DNA of 64,000 nt from Serripes groenlandicus (Eukaryota > Mollusca > Bivalvia > Cardiida > Cardiidae): the NCBI GenBank assembly GCA_031761405.1, contig JASEVX010000008.1, positions 70,001,717-70,065,716 on the forward strand. The letters are read 5' to 3'. Under the pieces are notes generated by a model. It had not been told where the DNA came from. It ran no database searches and saw nothing but the letters and a program-made list of their open reading frames with translations. The position numbers and the translations under genes are program-made. Positions 49,001-60,529 of the stretch are shown here, in pieces. Position 1 is the stretch's first letter. Each line of letters begins with the position of its first letter.

Positions 49001-52000
49001 GAATTGTATCTAGCCGGTAGGCTGTTTGTTGGCTAGATACAATTCGATAAGGAAATTCTTCAATTTAATGGAGTTTTACAGTTACGATTCGACCATCATT
49101 GTAAAGGGGCTACACAAAGTGCTTCTTAGAGCAAAGTAAACTCCAGACATCTCGATGTTTGGTGAAATTCATCGGTTTAGACCCCAAAAACATACATCTT
49201 CCTTATCGAATTGTATCTAGCCGGTAGGGTCTGTTTGTTGGCTAGATACAATTCGATAAGGAAATTCTTCAGTATAATGGGATTTTACAGTTACGATTCG
49301 ACCATCATGGTAAAGGGGCTACACAAAGTGCTTCTCAGACCACAGTAAACTACAAACAACTCGATGCTTGGTGAAATTCATCGGTTTAGACCCCAAAAAC
49401 ATACATCTTCCTTATCGAATTGTATCTAGCCCAAACAGCCCGAGCGGGCTAGATACAATTCGATAAGGATTTCGTAGTGTTTAATGGAAATAAACAGGTA
49501 TAATTTGAGCATCGTTGTGAAGGGGCTACACAAAGTGCTTCTAAGACCAAAGTAAACTACAAAAGACTCAATGTTTGGTGAAATTCCTCGGTTTAGACCC
49601 CAAAAACATACATATTCCTTATCGAATTGTATCTAGCCGGTAGGGTCTGTTTGTTGGCTAGATACAATTCGATAAGGAAATGCTTCAGTTTAATGGATTT
49701 TTACAGTTACGATTCGAACATCATTGTAAAGGGGCTACACAAAGTGCTTCTTAGACCAAAAGAAACTACATACAACTTGAGGTGTAGTGAAATTCATCGA
49801 AATATCACCCGAAAACACAAATAGCCCTTATCGAATTGTATTTATCCTGCAATGGTGACGTTTGATGGATATTAACAGTTAAGCTTTAGAACGAACGACC
49901 TAGATACAATTCAATAAGGATTTCGTGGTGTTTAATAGAAATTTACAGTTATAATTTGAGCATCGTTGTGAAGGGGCTACACAAAGTGCTTCTTAGACCA
50001 AAGTAAACTACAAACAACTCGATGTTTGATGAAATTCCTCGGTTTAGACCCAAAAACATACATTTTCCCTTATCGAATTGTATCTAGCCGGTAGGGTGTT
50101 TGTTGGCTAGATACAATTCGATAAGGAAAATGCTTCAGCTTAATGCATATTTACAGTTAAGATTCGACCATAATTGTAAAGGGGCTACACAAAGTGCTTC
50201 TTAGACCAAAGTAAAATCCAGACATCTCGATGTTCGATGAAATTCATCGGTTTAGACACTAAAAACATACATTTTCCTTATCGAATTGTATCTAGCCCGA
50301 ACAGCCCGAGCGGGCTAGATACAATTCGATAAGCATTTCGTTGTGTTTAATGGACTTTTACAGATATAATTTGAGAATCGTTGTGAAGGGGCTACACACA
50401 GTGCTTCTTAGACCAAATTAAGCTACAAAAGACCCAATGTTTGGTGAAAATCCTCGGTTTAGACCCAAAAAACATACATCTTCCTTATCGAATTGTATCT
50501 AGCCGGTCCAGCCTGTGTTGGCTAGATACAATTCGATAAGGAAATTCTTCAGTATAATGGGCTTTTACAGTTACGATTCGACCATCATTGTAAAGGGGCT
50601 ACACAACGTGCTTCTCAAACCACAGTAAACTGTAAACAACTCGATGCTTGGTGAAATTCATCGGTTTAGACCCCAAAAACATACATCTTCCTTATCGAAT
50701 TGTATCTAGCCCGAACAGCCCGAGCGGACTAGATACAATTCGATAAGGAATTTTAGGTGTTTTATGGACTTTTACAGTTATAATTTGAGCCTCGTTGTGA
50801 AGGGGCTACACAAAGTGCTTCTTAGACCAAAGTTAACTACAAACAACCCGATGTTTGATGAAATTCCTCGATTTAGACACCAAAAACATACATCTTCCCT
50901 TATCGAATTGTATCTAGCCGGTAGGGTGTTTGTTGGCTAGATACAATTCGATAAGGAAAATGCTTCAGTTTAATGCATATTTACAGTTAAGATTCGACCA
51001 TAATTGTAAAGGGGCTACACAAAGTGCTTCTCAGACCACAGTAAACTACAAACAACTCGATGCTTGGTGAAATTCATCGGTTTAGACCCCAAAAACATAC
51101 ATCTTCCTTATCGAATTGTATCTAGCCCGAACAGCCCGAGCGGGCTAGATACAATTCGATAAGGATTTCGTGGTGTTTTATGGATTTTTACAGTTATAAT
51201 TTGAGCCTCGTTGTGAAGGGGCTACACAAAGTGCTTCTTAGACCAAAGTTAACCACAAACAACTCGATGTTTAATAAAATTCCTCGATTTAGACCCCAAA
51301 AACATACATCTTCCTTATCGAATTGTATCTAGCCGGTAGGCTGTTTGTTGGCTAGATACAATTCGATAAGGAAATTCTTCAGTTTAATGGAGTTTGACAG
51401 TTACGATTCAACCATCATTGTAAAGGGGCTACACAAAGTGCTTCTTAGAGCAAAGTAAACTCCAGACATCTCGATGTTTGGTGAAATTCATCGGTTTAGA
51501 CCCCAAAAACATACATCTTCCTTATCGAATTGTATCTAGCCGGTCACCCCGGCCTGTGTTGGCTAGATACAATTCGATAAGGAAATTCTTCAGTATAATG
51601 GGCTTTTACAGTTACGATTCGACCATCATGGTAAAGGGGCTACACAAAGTGCTTCTCAGACCACAGTAAACTACAAACAACTCGATGCTTGGTGAAATTC
51701 ATCGGTTTAGACCCCAAAAACATACATCTTCCTTATCGAATTGTATCTAGCCCAAACAGCCCGAGCGGGCTAGATACAATTCGATAAGGATTTCGTAGTG
51801 TTTAATGGAAATAAACAGGTATAATTTGAGCATCGTTGTGAAGGGGCTACACAAAGTGCTTCTAAGACCAAAGTAAACTACAAAAGACTCAATGTTTGGT
51901 GAAATTCCTCGGTTTAGTCCCCAAAAACATACATCTTCCTTATCGAATTGTATCTAGCCGGTAGGCTGTTTGTTGGCTAGATACAATTCGATAAGGAAAT

Positions 52001-53161
52001 TCTTCAGTTTAATTAGTTTTACAGTTACGATTCGACCATCATTGTAAAGTGGCTACACAAAGTGCTTCTTAGAGCAAAGTAAACTCCAGACATCTCGATG
52101 TTTGGTAAAATTCATCGGTTTAGACCCCAAAAACATACATCTTCCTTATCGAATTGTATCTAGCCGGTCCGGCCTGTGTTGGCTAGATACAATTCGATAA
52201 GGAAATTCTTCAGTTTAATGGATTTTTACAGTTAAGATTCGACCATCATTGTAAAGGGGCTACACAAAGTGCTTCTTAGAACAAAGTAAACTACAAACAA
52301 CTTGATGTTTGGTGAAAGTCCTCGGTTTAGACCTAAAAACACATATCTTCCTTATCGAATTGTTTCTAGCCCGAACAGCCAGAGCGGGCTAGATACAATT
52401 CGATAAGGATTTCGTAGTGTTTAATGGAAAAAAAAAACAGTTATAATTTGAGCATCGTTGTGAAGGGGCTACACAAAGTGCTTCTTTAGACCACAGTTAA
52501 CTACAAACAACTCGATGTTTGATGAAATTCCTCGGTTTAGACCCAAAAAACATACATCTTCCCTTATCGAATTGTATCTAGCCGGTAGGGTGTTTGTTGG
52601 CTAGATACAATTCGATAAGGAAAATGCTTCAGTTTAATGGATTTTTACAGTTACGATTGTACCATCATTGTTAAGGGGCTTCACAAAGTGCTTCTTAGAC
52701 CAAAGTAAATTCCAGACAACTCGAGGTTTGGTGAAATTCATCGGTTTAGACACCAAAAACACACATCTTCCTTATCGAATTGTATCTAGCCGGTAGGCTG
52801 TTTGTGGGCTAGATACAATTCGATAAGGAAATTTTGTTCTTTGTATGGATATATACACTGGGGTTTTGACTATTATTCAAAATTACGTCTATAAACTGAA
52901 TATTATACCAAGAGAAACTAGAAACACAAGTATCGGCGTCGAAATACATTCTTATTAGCTTTAAAACACGATTCTGCCTTAACGAATAGTACGTCATTAC
53001 GACATTGTACGACATTGTAGTATTTTATTTTAGGTTTTTTCTTTGGATATTGATATTAATTGACACCCTCATAGATTTACCTAGATTTACAATCATATGA
53101 ACTAACAAAATTCACATTATTTAACAATTAAACATCTCTTTTATTTATATTTACGACATGT

Positions 53162-53213
53162 GCTTATCGAATTGTATCTAGCCGCCAGACATTGGCTTAT
53201 CGAATTGTATCTA
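53162..53213 (+). repeat. two solo palindrome arms in direct orientation outside the array
   Basis: GCTTATCGAATTGTATCTAG, ending CCGCC, starts at about 53,163, and the same arm followed by CCACAACC starts at about 53,194. They are 31 bp apart, in the same orientation, with no opposing arm. They lie about 350 bp beyond the last complete palindrome and keep the arm sequence exactly from TTATCG to AGCC. Confidence 0.8.
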
Positions 53214-53555
53214 GCCACAACCTCAATAAAATTGGAAATCTTGAAACACAAAATTGCTGTAGCATAAACCTGAAGTGATCCGTACGGTCTTAAGTGAATT
53301 GGTGGATCTCTACAGGGTGCTATACCTGTATAATCCTGTGGTTGTTACTTTTACTTCTTCGCTTCTTAGTGAGTTTCGGTTTAAAATGACCACAAGACAG
53401 CAAGCAATAAGCCAGCGAGCAATAATTACCTCCCCTGAAAATATAACGGTGATTCGTAAGAAGGTAACGTCGTAAAAACAGCTTAACGGGTAAAATCATA
53501 CAAGGCGTTAAAGTGTAATAAATATATATCTGTGTTTAAATGATTGAGGAGTATG
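53214..53555 (+). other. unique island between two satellites, with a small open frame
   Basis: An ATG at 53,386 opens a frame of 29 codons (to 53,475) beginning MTTRQQAISQRAIITSPENI. Two possible donors lie near its end (GTAAGAAG and GTAACG). It could be a first exon of the transposase gene whose integrase exon begins at 59,018, but neither splicing nor homology supports this directly. Otherwise nothing is recognised. Confidence 0.2.
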
Positions 53556-56500
53556 TACCAGGTATGGGTATGTAGCAGAAGGTCATAGCTACAAAATAAG
53601 ACCATGTATGGCACTCCATCATATCCAGAAAAAAAAAATTTGACCAATGGGGGCGTTTTTTTTGGTGAAAATGTGTGAAATAGTCATTCATTAGAAAACA
53701 ACTGTCTTCAGACTAAAAACAAGTCAATGTGACCCCATACGACCAGGTATGGGTATGTAGCGGAAGGTCATAGCTATAAAATAAGACCATGTATGTCACA
53801 CCATCATATCCAGAAACAAAAATATCTGATCAAGGGAGGGGGGGGGGGGGGGGTATATTTGAAAATGTGTGAAATGTTCATTTAATGGAAAACAGCCGAC
53901 AACAGACTGAAAACAAGTCAATGTGACCCCATAAGACCAGGTATGGGCACGTAGAAGAAAGTCGTAGCTACAAAATAAGACCATGTATGTCACTCCATCA
54001 TATCCAGAAAAAAAAATATCTGATTAATGGGGGGGCGTTTTTTTTGTTGAAAATGTATGAAATAGTTATTTATTGGAAAACAGCCGACTTCAGACTGAAA
54101 ACAAGTCAATGTGACCCCATAAGACTAGGTATGGGCACGTAGAAGAAAGTCATAGCTACAAAATAAGACCATGTATGGCACTCAATCATAACCAGAAAAA
54201 AAACATTTGATCAAGGGAAGAGGGGGGGGGGGGTATTTTTGAAAATGTGTGAAATGTTCATTTAATGGAAAACAGCCGACAACAGACTGAAAACAAGTCA
54301 ATGTGACCCCATACGACCAGGTATGGGCACGTAGAAGAAAGTCATAGCTACAAAATAAGACCATGTATGGCACTCAATCATAACCAGGAAAAAAAAAAAT
54401 TGAGCAATGGGGGCGTTTTTTTTGGGAAAATGTGTGAAATAGTCATTTATTGTAAAACAGCTGTCTAAAGACAAAAAACAAGTCAATGTGACCCCATAAG
54501 ACCAGGTATGGGTATGTAGCGGAAGGTCATAGCTATAAAATAAGACCATGTATGGCACTCCATCATATCCATAAAAAAAAAATTGATCAAGGGAGGGGGG
54601 GGGGGGGGGGGGGGGTATTTTTGAAAATGTGTGAAATGTTCATTTAATGGAAAACAGCCGACAACAGACTGAAAACAAGTCAATGTGACCCCATAAGACC
54701 AGGTATGGGCACGTAGAAGAAAGTCATAGCTACAAAATAAGACCATGTATGGCACTCAATCATAACCAGGAAAAAAAAATTGAGCAATGGGGGCGGTTTT
54801 TTTTTGGAAAATGTGTGAAATAGTCATTTATTGTAAAACAGCTGTCTAAAGACAAAAAACAAGTCAATGTGACCCCATAAGACCAGGTATGGGTATGTAG
54901 CGGAAGGTCATAGCTATAAAATAAGACCATGTATGTCACTCCATCATATCCAGAAAAAACATTTGATCAAGGGAGGGGGGGGGGGGTATTTTTGAAAATG
55001 TGTGAAATGTTCATTTAATGGAAAACAGCCGACAACAGACTGAAAACAAGTCAATGTGACCCCATACGACCAGGTATGGGCACGTAGAAGAAAGTCATAG
55101 CTACAAAATAAGACCATGTATGGCACTCAATCATAACCAGGAAAAAAAAAAATTAGCAATGGGGGCGGTTTTGTTGGGAAAATGTGTGAAATAGTCATTT
55201 ATTGTAAAACAGCTGTCTAAAGACAAAAAACAAGTCAATGTGACCCCATAAGACCAGGTATGGGTATGTAGCGGAAGGTCATAGCTTTAAAATAAGACCA
55301 TGTATGGCACTCCATCATATCCATAAAAAAAAATTTGATCAAGGGAGGGGGGGGGGGGGGTATTTTTGAAAATGTGTGAAATGTTCATTTAATGGAAAAC
55401 AGCCGACAACAGACTGAAAACAAGTCAATGTGACCCCATACGACCAGGTATGGGCACGTAGAAGAAAGTCATAGCTACAAAATAAGACCATGTATGGCAC
55501 TCAATCATAACCAGGGAAAAAAAAAATTGAGCAATTGGGGCGGTTTTTTTGGGAAAATGTGTGAAATAGTCATTTATTGTAAAACAGCTGTCTAAAGACA
55601 AAAAACAAGTCAATGTGACCCCATAAGACCAGGTATGGGTATGTAGCGGAAGGTCATAGCTATAAAATAAGACCATGTATGGCACTCCATCATATCCATA
55701 AAAAAAAAATTGATCAAGGGAGGGGGGGGGGGGTATTTTTGAAAATGTGTGAAATGTTCATTTAATGGAAAACAGCCGACAACAGACTGAAAACAAGTCA
55801 ATGTGACCCCATAAGACCAGGTATGGGCACGTAGAAGAAAGTCATAGCTACAAAATAAGACCATGTATGGCACTCAATCATAACCAGGAAAAAAAAAAAT
55901 TGAGCAATGGGGGCGTTTTTTTTTGGGAAAATGTGTGAAATAGTCATTTATTGTACAACAGCTGTCTAAAGACAAAAAACAAGTCAATGTGACCCCATAA
56001 GACCAGGTATGGGTATGTAGCGGAAGGTCATAGCTATAAAATAAGACCATGTATGTCACTCCATCATATCCAGAAAAAAAAATTTGATCAAGGGAGGGGG
56101 GGGGGGGGTATTTTTGAAAATGTGTGAAATGTTCATTTAATGGAAAACAGCCGACAACAGACTGAAAACAAGTCAATGTGACCCCATAAGACCAGGTATG
56201 GGCACGTAGAAGAAAGTCATAGCTACAAAATAAGACCATGTATGGCACTCAATCATAACCAGGAAAAAACAATTGAGCAATGGGGGCGTTTTTTTTTTGG
56301 AAAATGTGTGAAATAGTCATTTATTGTAAAACAGCTGTCTAAAGACAAAAAACAAGTCAATGTGACCCCATAAGACCAGGTATGGGTATGTAGCGGAAGG
56401 TCATAGCTATAAAATAAGACCATGTATGTCACCCCATCATATCCAGAAAAAACATTTGATCAAGGGAGGGGGGGGGGGGGGTATTTTTGAAAATGTGTGA

Positions 56501-57170
56501 AATGTTCATTTAATGGAAAACAGCCGACAACAGACTGAAAACAAGTCAATGTGACCCCATACGACCAGGTATGGGCACGTAGAAGAAAGTCATAGCTACA
56601 AAATAAGACCATGTATGGCACTCAATCATAACCAGGAAAAAAAAAAATTAGCAATGGGGGCGGTTTTGTTGGGAAAATGTGTGAAATAGTCATTTATTGT
56701 AAAACAGCTGTCTAAAGACAAAAAACAAGTCAATGTGACCCCATAAGACCAGGTATGGGTATGTAGCGGAAGGTCATAGCTATAAAATAAGACCATGTAT
56801 GGCACTCCATCATATCCATAAAAAAAAATTTGATCAAGGGAGGGGGGGGGGGGGTATTTTTGAAAATGTGTGAAATGTTCATTTAATGGAAAACAGCCGA
56901 CAACAGACTGAAAACAAGTCAATGTGACCCCATACGACCAGGTATGGGCACGTAGAAGAAATTCATAGCTACAAAATAAGACCATGTATGGCACTCAAAC
57001 ATAACCAGGGAAAAAAAAAATTGAGCAATGGGGGCGTTTTTTTGGGGAAAATGTGTGAAATAGTCATTTATTGTAAAACAGCTGTCTAAAGACAAAAAAC
57101 AAGTCAATGTGACCCCATAAGACCAGGTATGGGTATGTAGCGGAAGGTCATAGCTATAAAATAAGGCCAT
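53556..57170 (+). repeat. ~187-bp satellite array, 19 units, with periodic poly-G tracts
   Basis: GTCAATGTGACCCCATA recurs 19 times from 53,726 to 57,106, spaced 185-197 bp. Two alternating unit types form a ~375-bp higher-order repeat: one has GATCAAGGGAGGGG and GGCACGTAGAAGAAAG, the other GAGCAATGGGGGCG and GGTATGTAGCGGAAGG. The same satellite, diverged and in inverted orientation, makes up 61,745-63,530. Confidence 0.9.
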
Positions 57171-57216
57171 GTATGGAACGCCTTTGCTGCCTCATTATAC
57201 AACATGTCTTTGTATT

Positions 57217-58030
57217 ATGTGTAGTCTTTACACTATCATGTCATACTCCTGTATGATATGTACTATGATTATTATGTTAAGTCCATTCTCCGTTTCGTTA
57301 TGTGCACACTTCATTATATTATGTATACTGACCGTTATGTCGTGTCAAGTGTCCATGTCGGTATGTGTATACCTCACTATGTGATGTGAATTGTATAGGT
57401 TGTCTTGTTCTCTCCTCATTTCGTTATGTATATTTGAGTTATGATATATGTAGTCTTTACACTGTCATGACATACTCCTGTATGATATGTACTATGATTA
57501 TTATGTTAAGTCCATTCTCCGTTTCGTTATGTGCACACTTCATCATAGTATGTATACTGACCGTTATGTCGTGTCAAGTGTCCATTTCGGTATGTGTATA
57601 CCTCACTATGTGATGTGAATTGTATAGGTTGTCTTGTTCTCTCCTCATTTCGTTATGTATATTTGAGTTATGATATATGTAGTCTTTACACTGTCATGAC
57701 ATACTCCTGTATGATATGTACTATGATTATTATGTTAAGTCCATTCTCCGTTTCGTTATGTGCACACTTCATCATAGTATGTATACTGACCGTTATGTCG
57801 TGTCAAGTGTCCATTTCGGTATGTGTAAACCTCTTTATGTGATGTGAATTGTATAGGTTGTCTTGTTCTCTCCTCATTTCGTTATGTATATTTGAGTTCT
57901 GATATGTGTAGTCTTTACACAATCATGCCATATTCCTGTATGATATGTACTATGATTATTATGTTAAGTGCATACTCCGTTTCGTTATGTGCACACTTCA
58001 TTATATTATGTATACTGACCGTTATGCTAG
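57217..58030 (+). repeat. 229-bp tandem repeat, about 3.6 units
   Basis: GTAGTCTTTACAC recurs about every 229 bp from roughly 57,220 to 57,905. Units include CTCCTGTATGATATGTACTA, TTATGTGCACACTTCAT and TGACCGTTATGTCGTGTCAA. The two inner units are nearly identical; the outer ones diverge. The long open frames across it are a by-product of the repeat (229 is not a multiple of three). Confidence 0.85.
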
Positions 58031-59017
58031 TGTTGACTTGGACTGTTGCTTTTATACTTTTCCGATGAGATTGTTGTTTAAACGTCTTAGACTTCAAAAA
58101 GGTATTTACTTTTTAGCAATGATAGTGTACCTGTAATAATTAAGACGGCTGACAAGATACCTATTAGTTAGATTTTACGTACATCAAATGTGAGATTAAC
58201 AGATGCTTAAGGGATCATCTTAAGAAGCAAATGATAAAGACCTTTATCCATGCCAAAGTTTGCAGAAAAGGGTTAAACATCTTGTTGAATAATATATGCT
58301 TATTTTACATAAGATATTATTATTTTATTTATTGATATTTTATTATAATAAATTGTATGTCATACAACTGAAAGTTCAGGTCATTATATATCAGTCAATA
58401 CAAAGTCATGCACGTGATTACGTGCTGCATTTTCACTGATAAAATACAGGTGTAGGTTTATAATTTCTAAAATTAAACATAGAAAAAATCTCATGCATAT
58501 TAATACACACTATGAGGTTTTTTTTAACTTACTTATACATACTATTATATCATTTGTATAACCGCTAATGTTTTTTTTTTTATCAGATTTGTTTTCTGAA
58601 TAAACTTATATATCATCAAATATATATTACGTTCTCAGAAAGTATAGTTCGGCTTTAATCGGTGCTATGGGCGCTGGTTGAATTGCTTATTTCATTTGTT
58701 ATCAATGAACACTGTTTCACACTATATTTGAACATTAGTTAGTATAAACAGAACCATCCACACCCACGTCATTACGTCAAATGATGCGCTGTCGTTATTC
58801 AACGATTTATATTAAGAAATCTAACACGACTTACGTACATATTGGCAGTAAGCATTTAAAGACACTCCATGTTTGTTATCAATCAGATATATTTTGTTAA
58901 CTTGATAACCAGTGCGCGATAACATATTATACAGTTGAGAAGGTAGAGCAAGTTGTTTCAGAAGTTCTTGCTAGTAATTTAACAATGTCAAATAACGATT
59001 CTTCTTTTGTTTAACAG
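58031..59017 (+). promoter_or_regulatory. AT-rich region upstream of the transposase exon, with CRE-like sites
   Basis: ACGTCATTACGTCA lies at about 58,766-58,780 and contains two TGACGT half-sites in the reverse reading. GCACGTGATTACGTGC near 58,411 is a palindrome with an E-box core. These could be promoter elements of the transposase gene or chance matches. The region ends in an acceptor, CTTTTGTTTAACAG, at 59,017. No upstream coding exon of the transposase could be recognised here. Confidence 0.25.
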
Positions 59018-59926
59018 ATTACAAGGTCTCGCTTACGAGACGTATTACACACTACTGATCAAGTTGGGATCACAGAAACTGATCAAGTTGGGATCACAGA
59101 AAGGCTCCGTCGAAGGCTTCACCGAAGAGTCTACAATGTGACTGCTCCAAATCATGTCTGGCATCTGGACACCAACCATAAACTGATACGCTGGCATTTC
59201 ATAGTATGCGGAGGAATTGATGGATTTAGTCGATTTATTGTGTTTTTAAGATGCGAAAGCAATAACAAAGCTGCGACCATATTGAGATGTTTTCTACACG
59301 GAACATCACAATTCGGCATTCCACTGAGGGTTCGTTCAGATCAGGGTATGGAAAACATTCAAGTTGCTGAATATATGATTCGCAAACGTGGAATAAATAA
59401 ACGTAGCATGATAACGGGCAAAAGCACTCATAATCAGCGTATAGAGCGGTTGTGGAGAGATGTCTATGAAGGTGTACTATGCTTTTATTACGATTTGTTT
59501 CATTTCATGGAAGAACACGGAATCCTTGACCCGCTGAATGAGATACATATTTATGCTCTTCACTATGTGTTTATGGGGAAAATTAACGAAAAACTTGAAA
59601 TTTGGAAAGACGCTTGGGCAAGACATCGGTTAAGAACTGCACGCTCTTCTCCACTTAGACTGTTCATGGCCGGTTCTATTAATTGTCCGGTTGACACTCC
59701 TCTCACAGACAGCGAAACAGAATTATATGGAGTGGATGGAAATATACAGTTAGATGTAAATCATACAAATGACCAACGTCCATCACTTAGTCCACTTGTT
59801 CTCGACTTTGGTGCGGATTGCGAAACCGAATTATTACAAAATTGTCCTTCAGATTGGCATTCGGACAATTATGGCATTAATATTTACATGAAAGCAGTGG
59901 ACATTCTACAAAGGTATGCTGGTTAG
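59018..59926 (+). CDS. DD34E integrase-fold transposase, 3' coding exon
   Basis: An open frame of about 302 codons runs from a likely acceptor (TTTGTTTAACAG, ending 59,017; an in-frame TAA lies just upstream) to TAG at 59,924-59,926. There is no ATG near the start, so this is read as the last coding exon. Residues 1-40 are basic (RLRRRLHRRVY), like the segment that precedes the integrase core in this family. The rve-type core follows: WHLDTNHKLIRW with catalytic D51 (codon 59,168), GGIDGFSRF, VRSDQG with D108 (59,339), and NQRIERLWRD with E143 (59,444). The spacing is D-56-D-34-E. A C-terminal RLRTARSSPLRLFMAG segment also fits the family, which I know as multi-copy 'integrase core domain' proteins in fish and invertebrates. 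The exact superfamily is unsettled. All three acidic residues and the frame are intact. The N-terminal DNA-binding exon was not found. Confidence 0.8.
   Translation: MTRSRLRDVLHTTDQVGITETDQVGITERLRRRLHRRVYNVTAPNHVWHLDTNHKLIRWHFIVCGGIDGFSRFIVFLRCESNNKAATILRCFLHGTSQFGIPLRVRSDQGMENIQVAEYMIRKRGINKRSMITGKSTHNQRIERLWRDVYEGVLCFYYDLFHFMEEHGILDPLNEIHIYALHYVFMGKINEKLEIWKDAWARHRLRTARSSPLRLFMAGSINCPVDTPLTDSETELYGVDGNIQLDVNHTNDQRPSLSPLVLDFGADCETELLQNCPSDWHSDNYGINIYMKAVDILQRYAG
59054..59101 (+). repeat. in-frame 24-bp tandem duplication inside the transposase exon
   Basis: ACTGATCAAGTTGGGATCAC plus AGAA occurs at 59,054-59,077 and again, base for base, at 59,078-59,101. It duplicates the octapeptide TDQVGITE in the segment before the catalytic core and keeps the frame. 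Confidence 0.95.
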
Positions 59927-60529
59927 TTATTGCGTCGCACCGTTTAAAGAGTTCTAAAATATAATTGTAATGTTGAACATGACATAATGTTAATTACGAT
60001 CAATCCTTTCAAATTTATTTTGAGTCAATGGGACAGTTTTGAACTTATCCTATCCATTGTTCATATATATTTCCAGGGTTCATAGCAAGGCTTCTATTGT
60101 AAGGATATTTAAACTATGGATATATTTAAATTGATTTTGAATTTAACTGCCTGTACTGTAAATATGACAGTTAAATATGGTTGATAACTTTGTGGCTAAG
60201 GGAGAAATTTATCATTATGAAAATGTTCTCCTTTTGCCACATTTTTTTTTAAAAATCTTCTGCTGGGCATAGGTCATTAGACGTCTGCATGTGTGAAAGG
60301 ATTAAGCTTTACTTTCATTTTGTTCTGACCTTGGATTATTACAAAAAAAGATGAAATTACATAACAAGTACATGCATGTGGTATACAAACTATTATATAT
60401 AATTATAACCACAAATAAATGTAAACATTTTTTGTCTTTATTAATCTAAATCTACTTGTGTTACAGAAATTATAAGAATAACGATCAAAAATAATAGACG
60501 AAACAGCAAATAAATTGCTCCAGTATTGC
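59927..60529. other. non-coding stretch downstream of the transposase exon
   Basis: Bases 60,190-60,310 are a decayed foldback MITE (GGGAGAAATTTATCATTATG, TTCTCCTTTTGCCACATT, GTGTGAAAGGATTAAG). No convincing AATAAA near the stop codon was picked out. The rest is AT-rich. Confidence 0.4.

Larger units (their letters stand above)
40850..53000 (+). repeat. palindrome-punctuated ~207-bp satellite, about 57 units
   Basis: Each unit is bounded by a palindrome. One arm begins TTCCTTATCGAATTGTATCT and ends AGCCC (25 bp), then a ~13-bp spacer (GAACGGCCTGAAC or variants), then the exact inverse GGGCTAGATACAATTCGATA with AGGAA. I counted about 57 palindromes between 41,200 and 52,810. Unit bodies fall into several subfamilies (TTGTACATGGGCTACACAAA; AAAGGGGCTACACAAACTGC; GAGCCTCGTTGTGAAGGGGC). 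The first units (to about 41,700) and the last (after 52,830) are degenerate, as is usual at satellite edges. From 46,140 a second spacer type (CCGGTAGGCTGTTTGTTGG) alternates with CCCGAACAGCCCGAGCGGG. Confidence 0.9.

Noticed and set aside
40850..53000. CRISPR-like regular array with palindromic repeats
   Set aside because: The 25-bp arms form palindromes, but the 'spacers' are ~150-bp related sequences, not unique 30-bp spacers. The genome is eukaryotic and no cas gene is present. It is a tandem satellite.
53796..57170. Series of minus-strand open frames of 60-124 codons
   Set aside because: They repeat with the satellite unit, contain poly-proline from the poly-G tract, and shift frame with tract length. 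They are by-products of the repeat.
57169..58136. Hydrophobic-looking plus-strand frames of 71-82 codons
   Set aside because: They derive from the 229-bp tandem unit, whose length is not a multiple of three. No start or stop context is conserved independently of the repeat.
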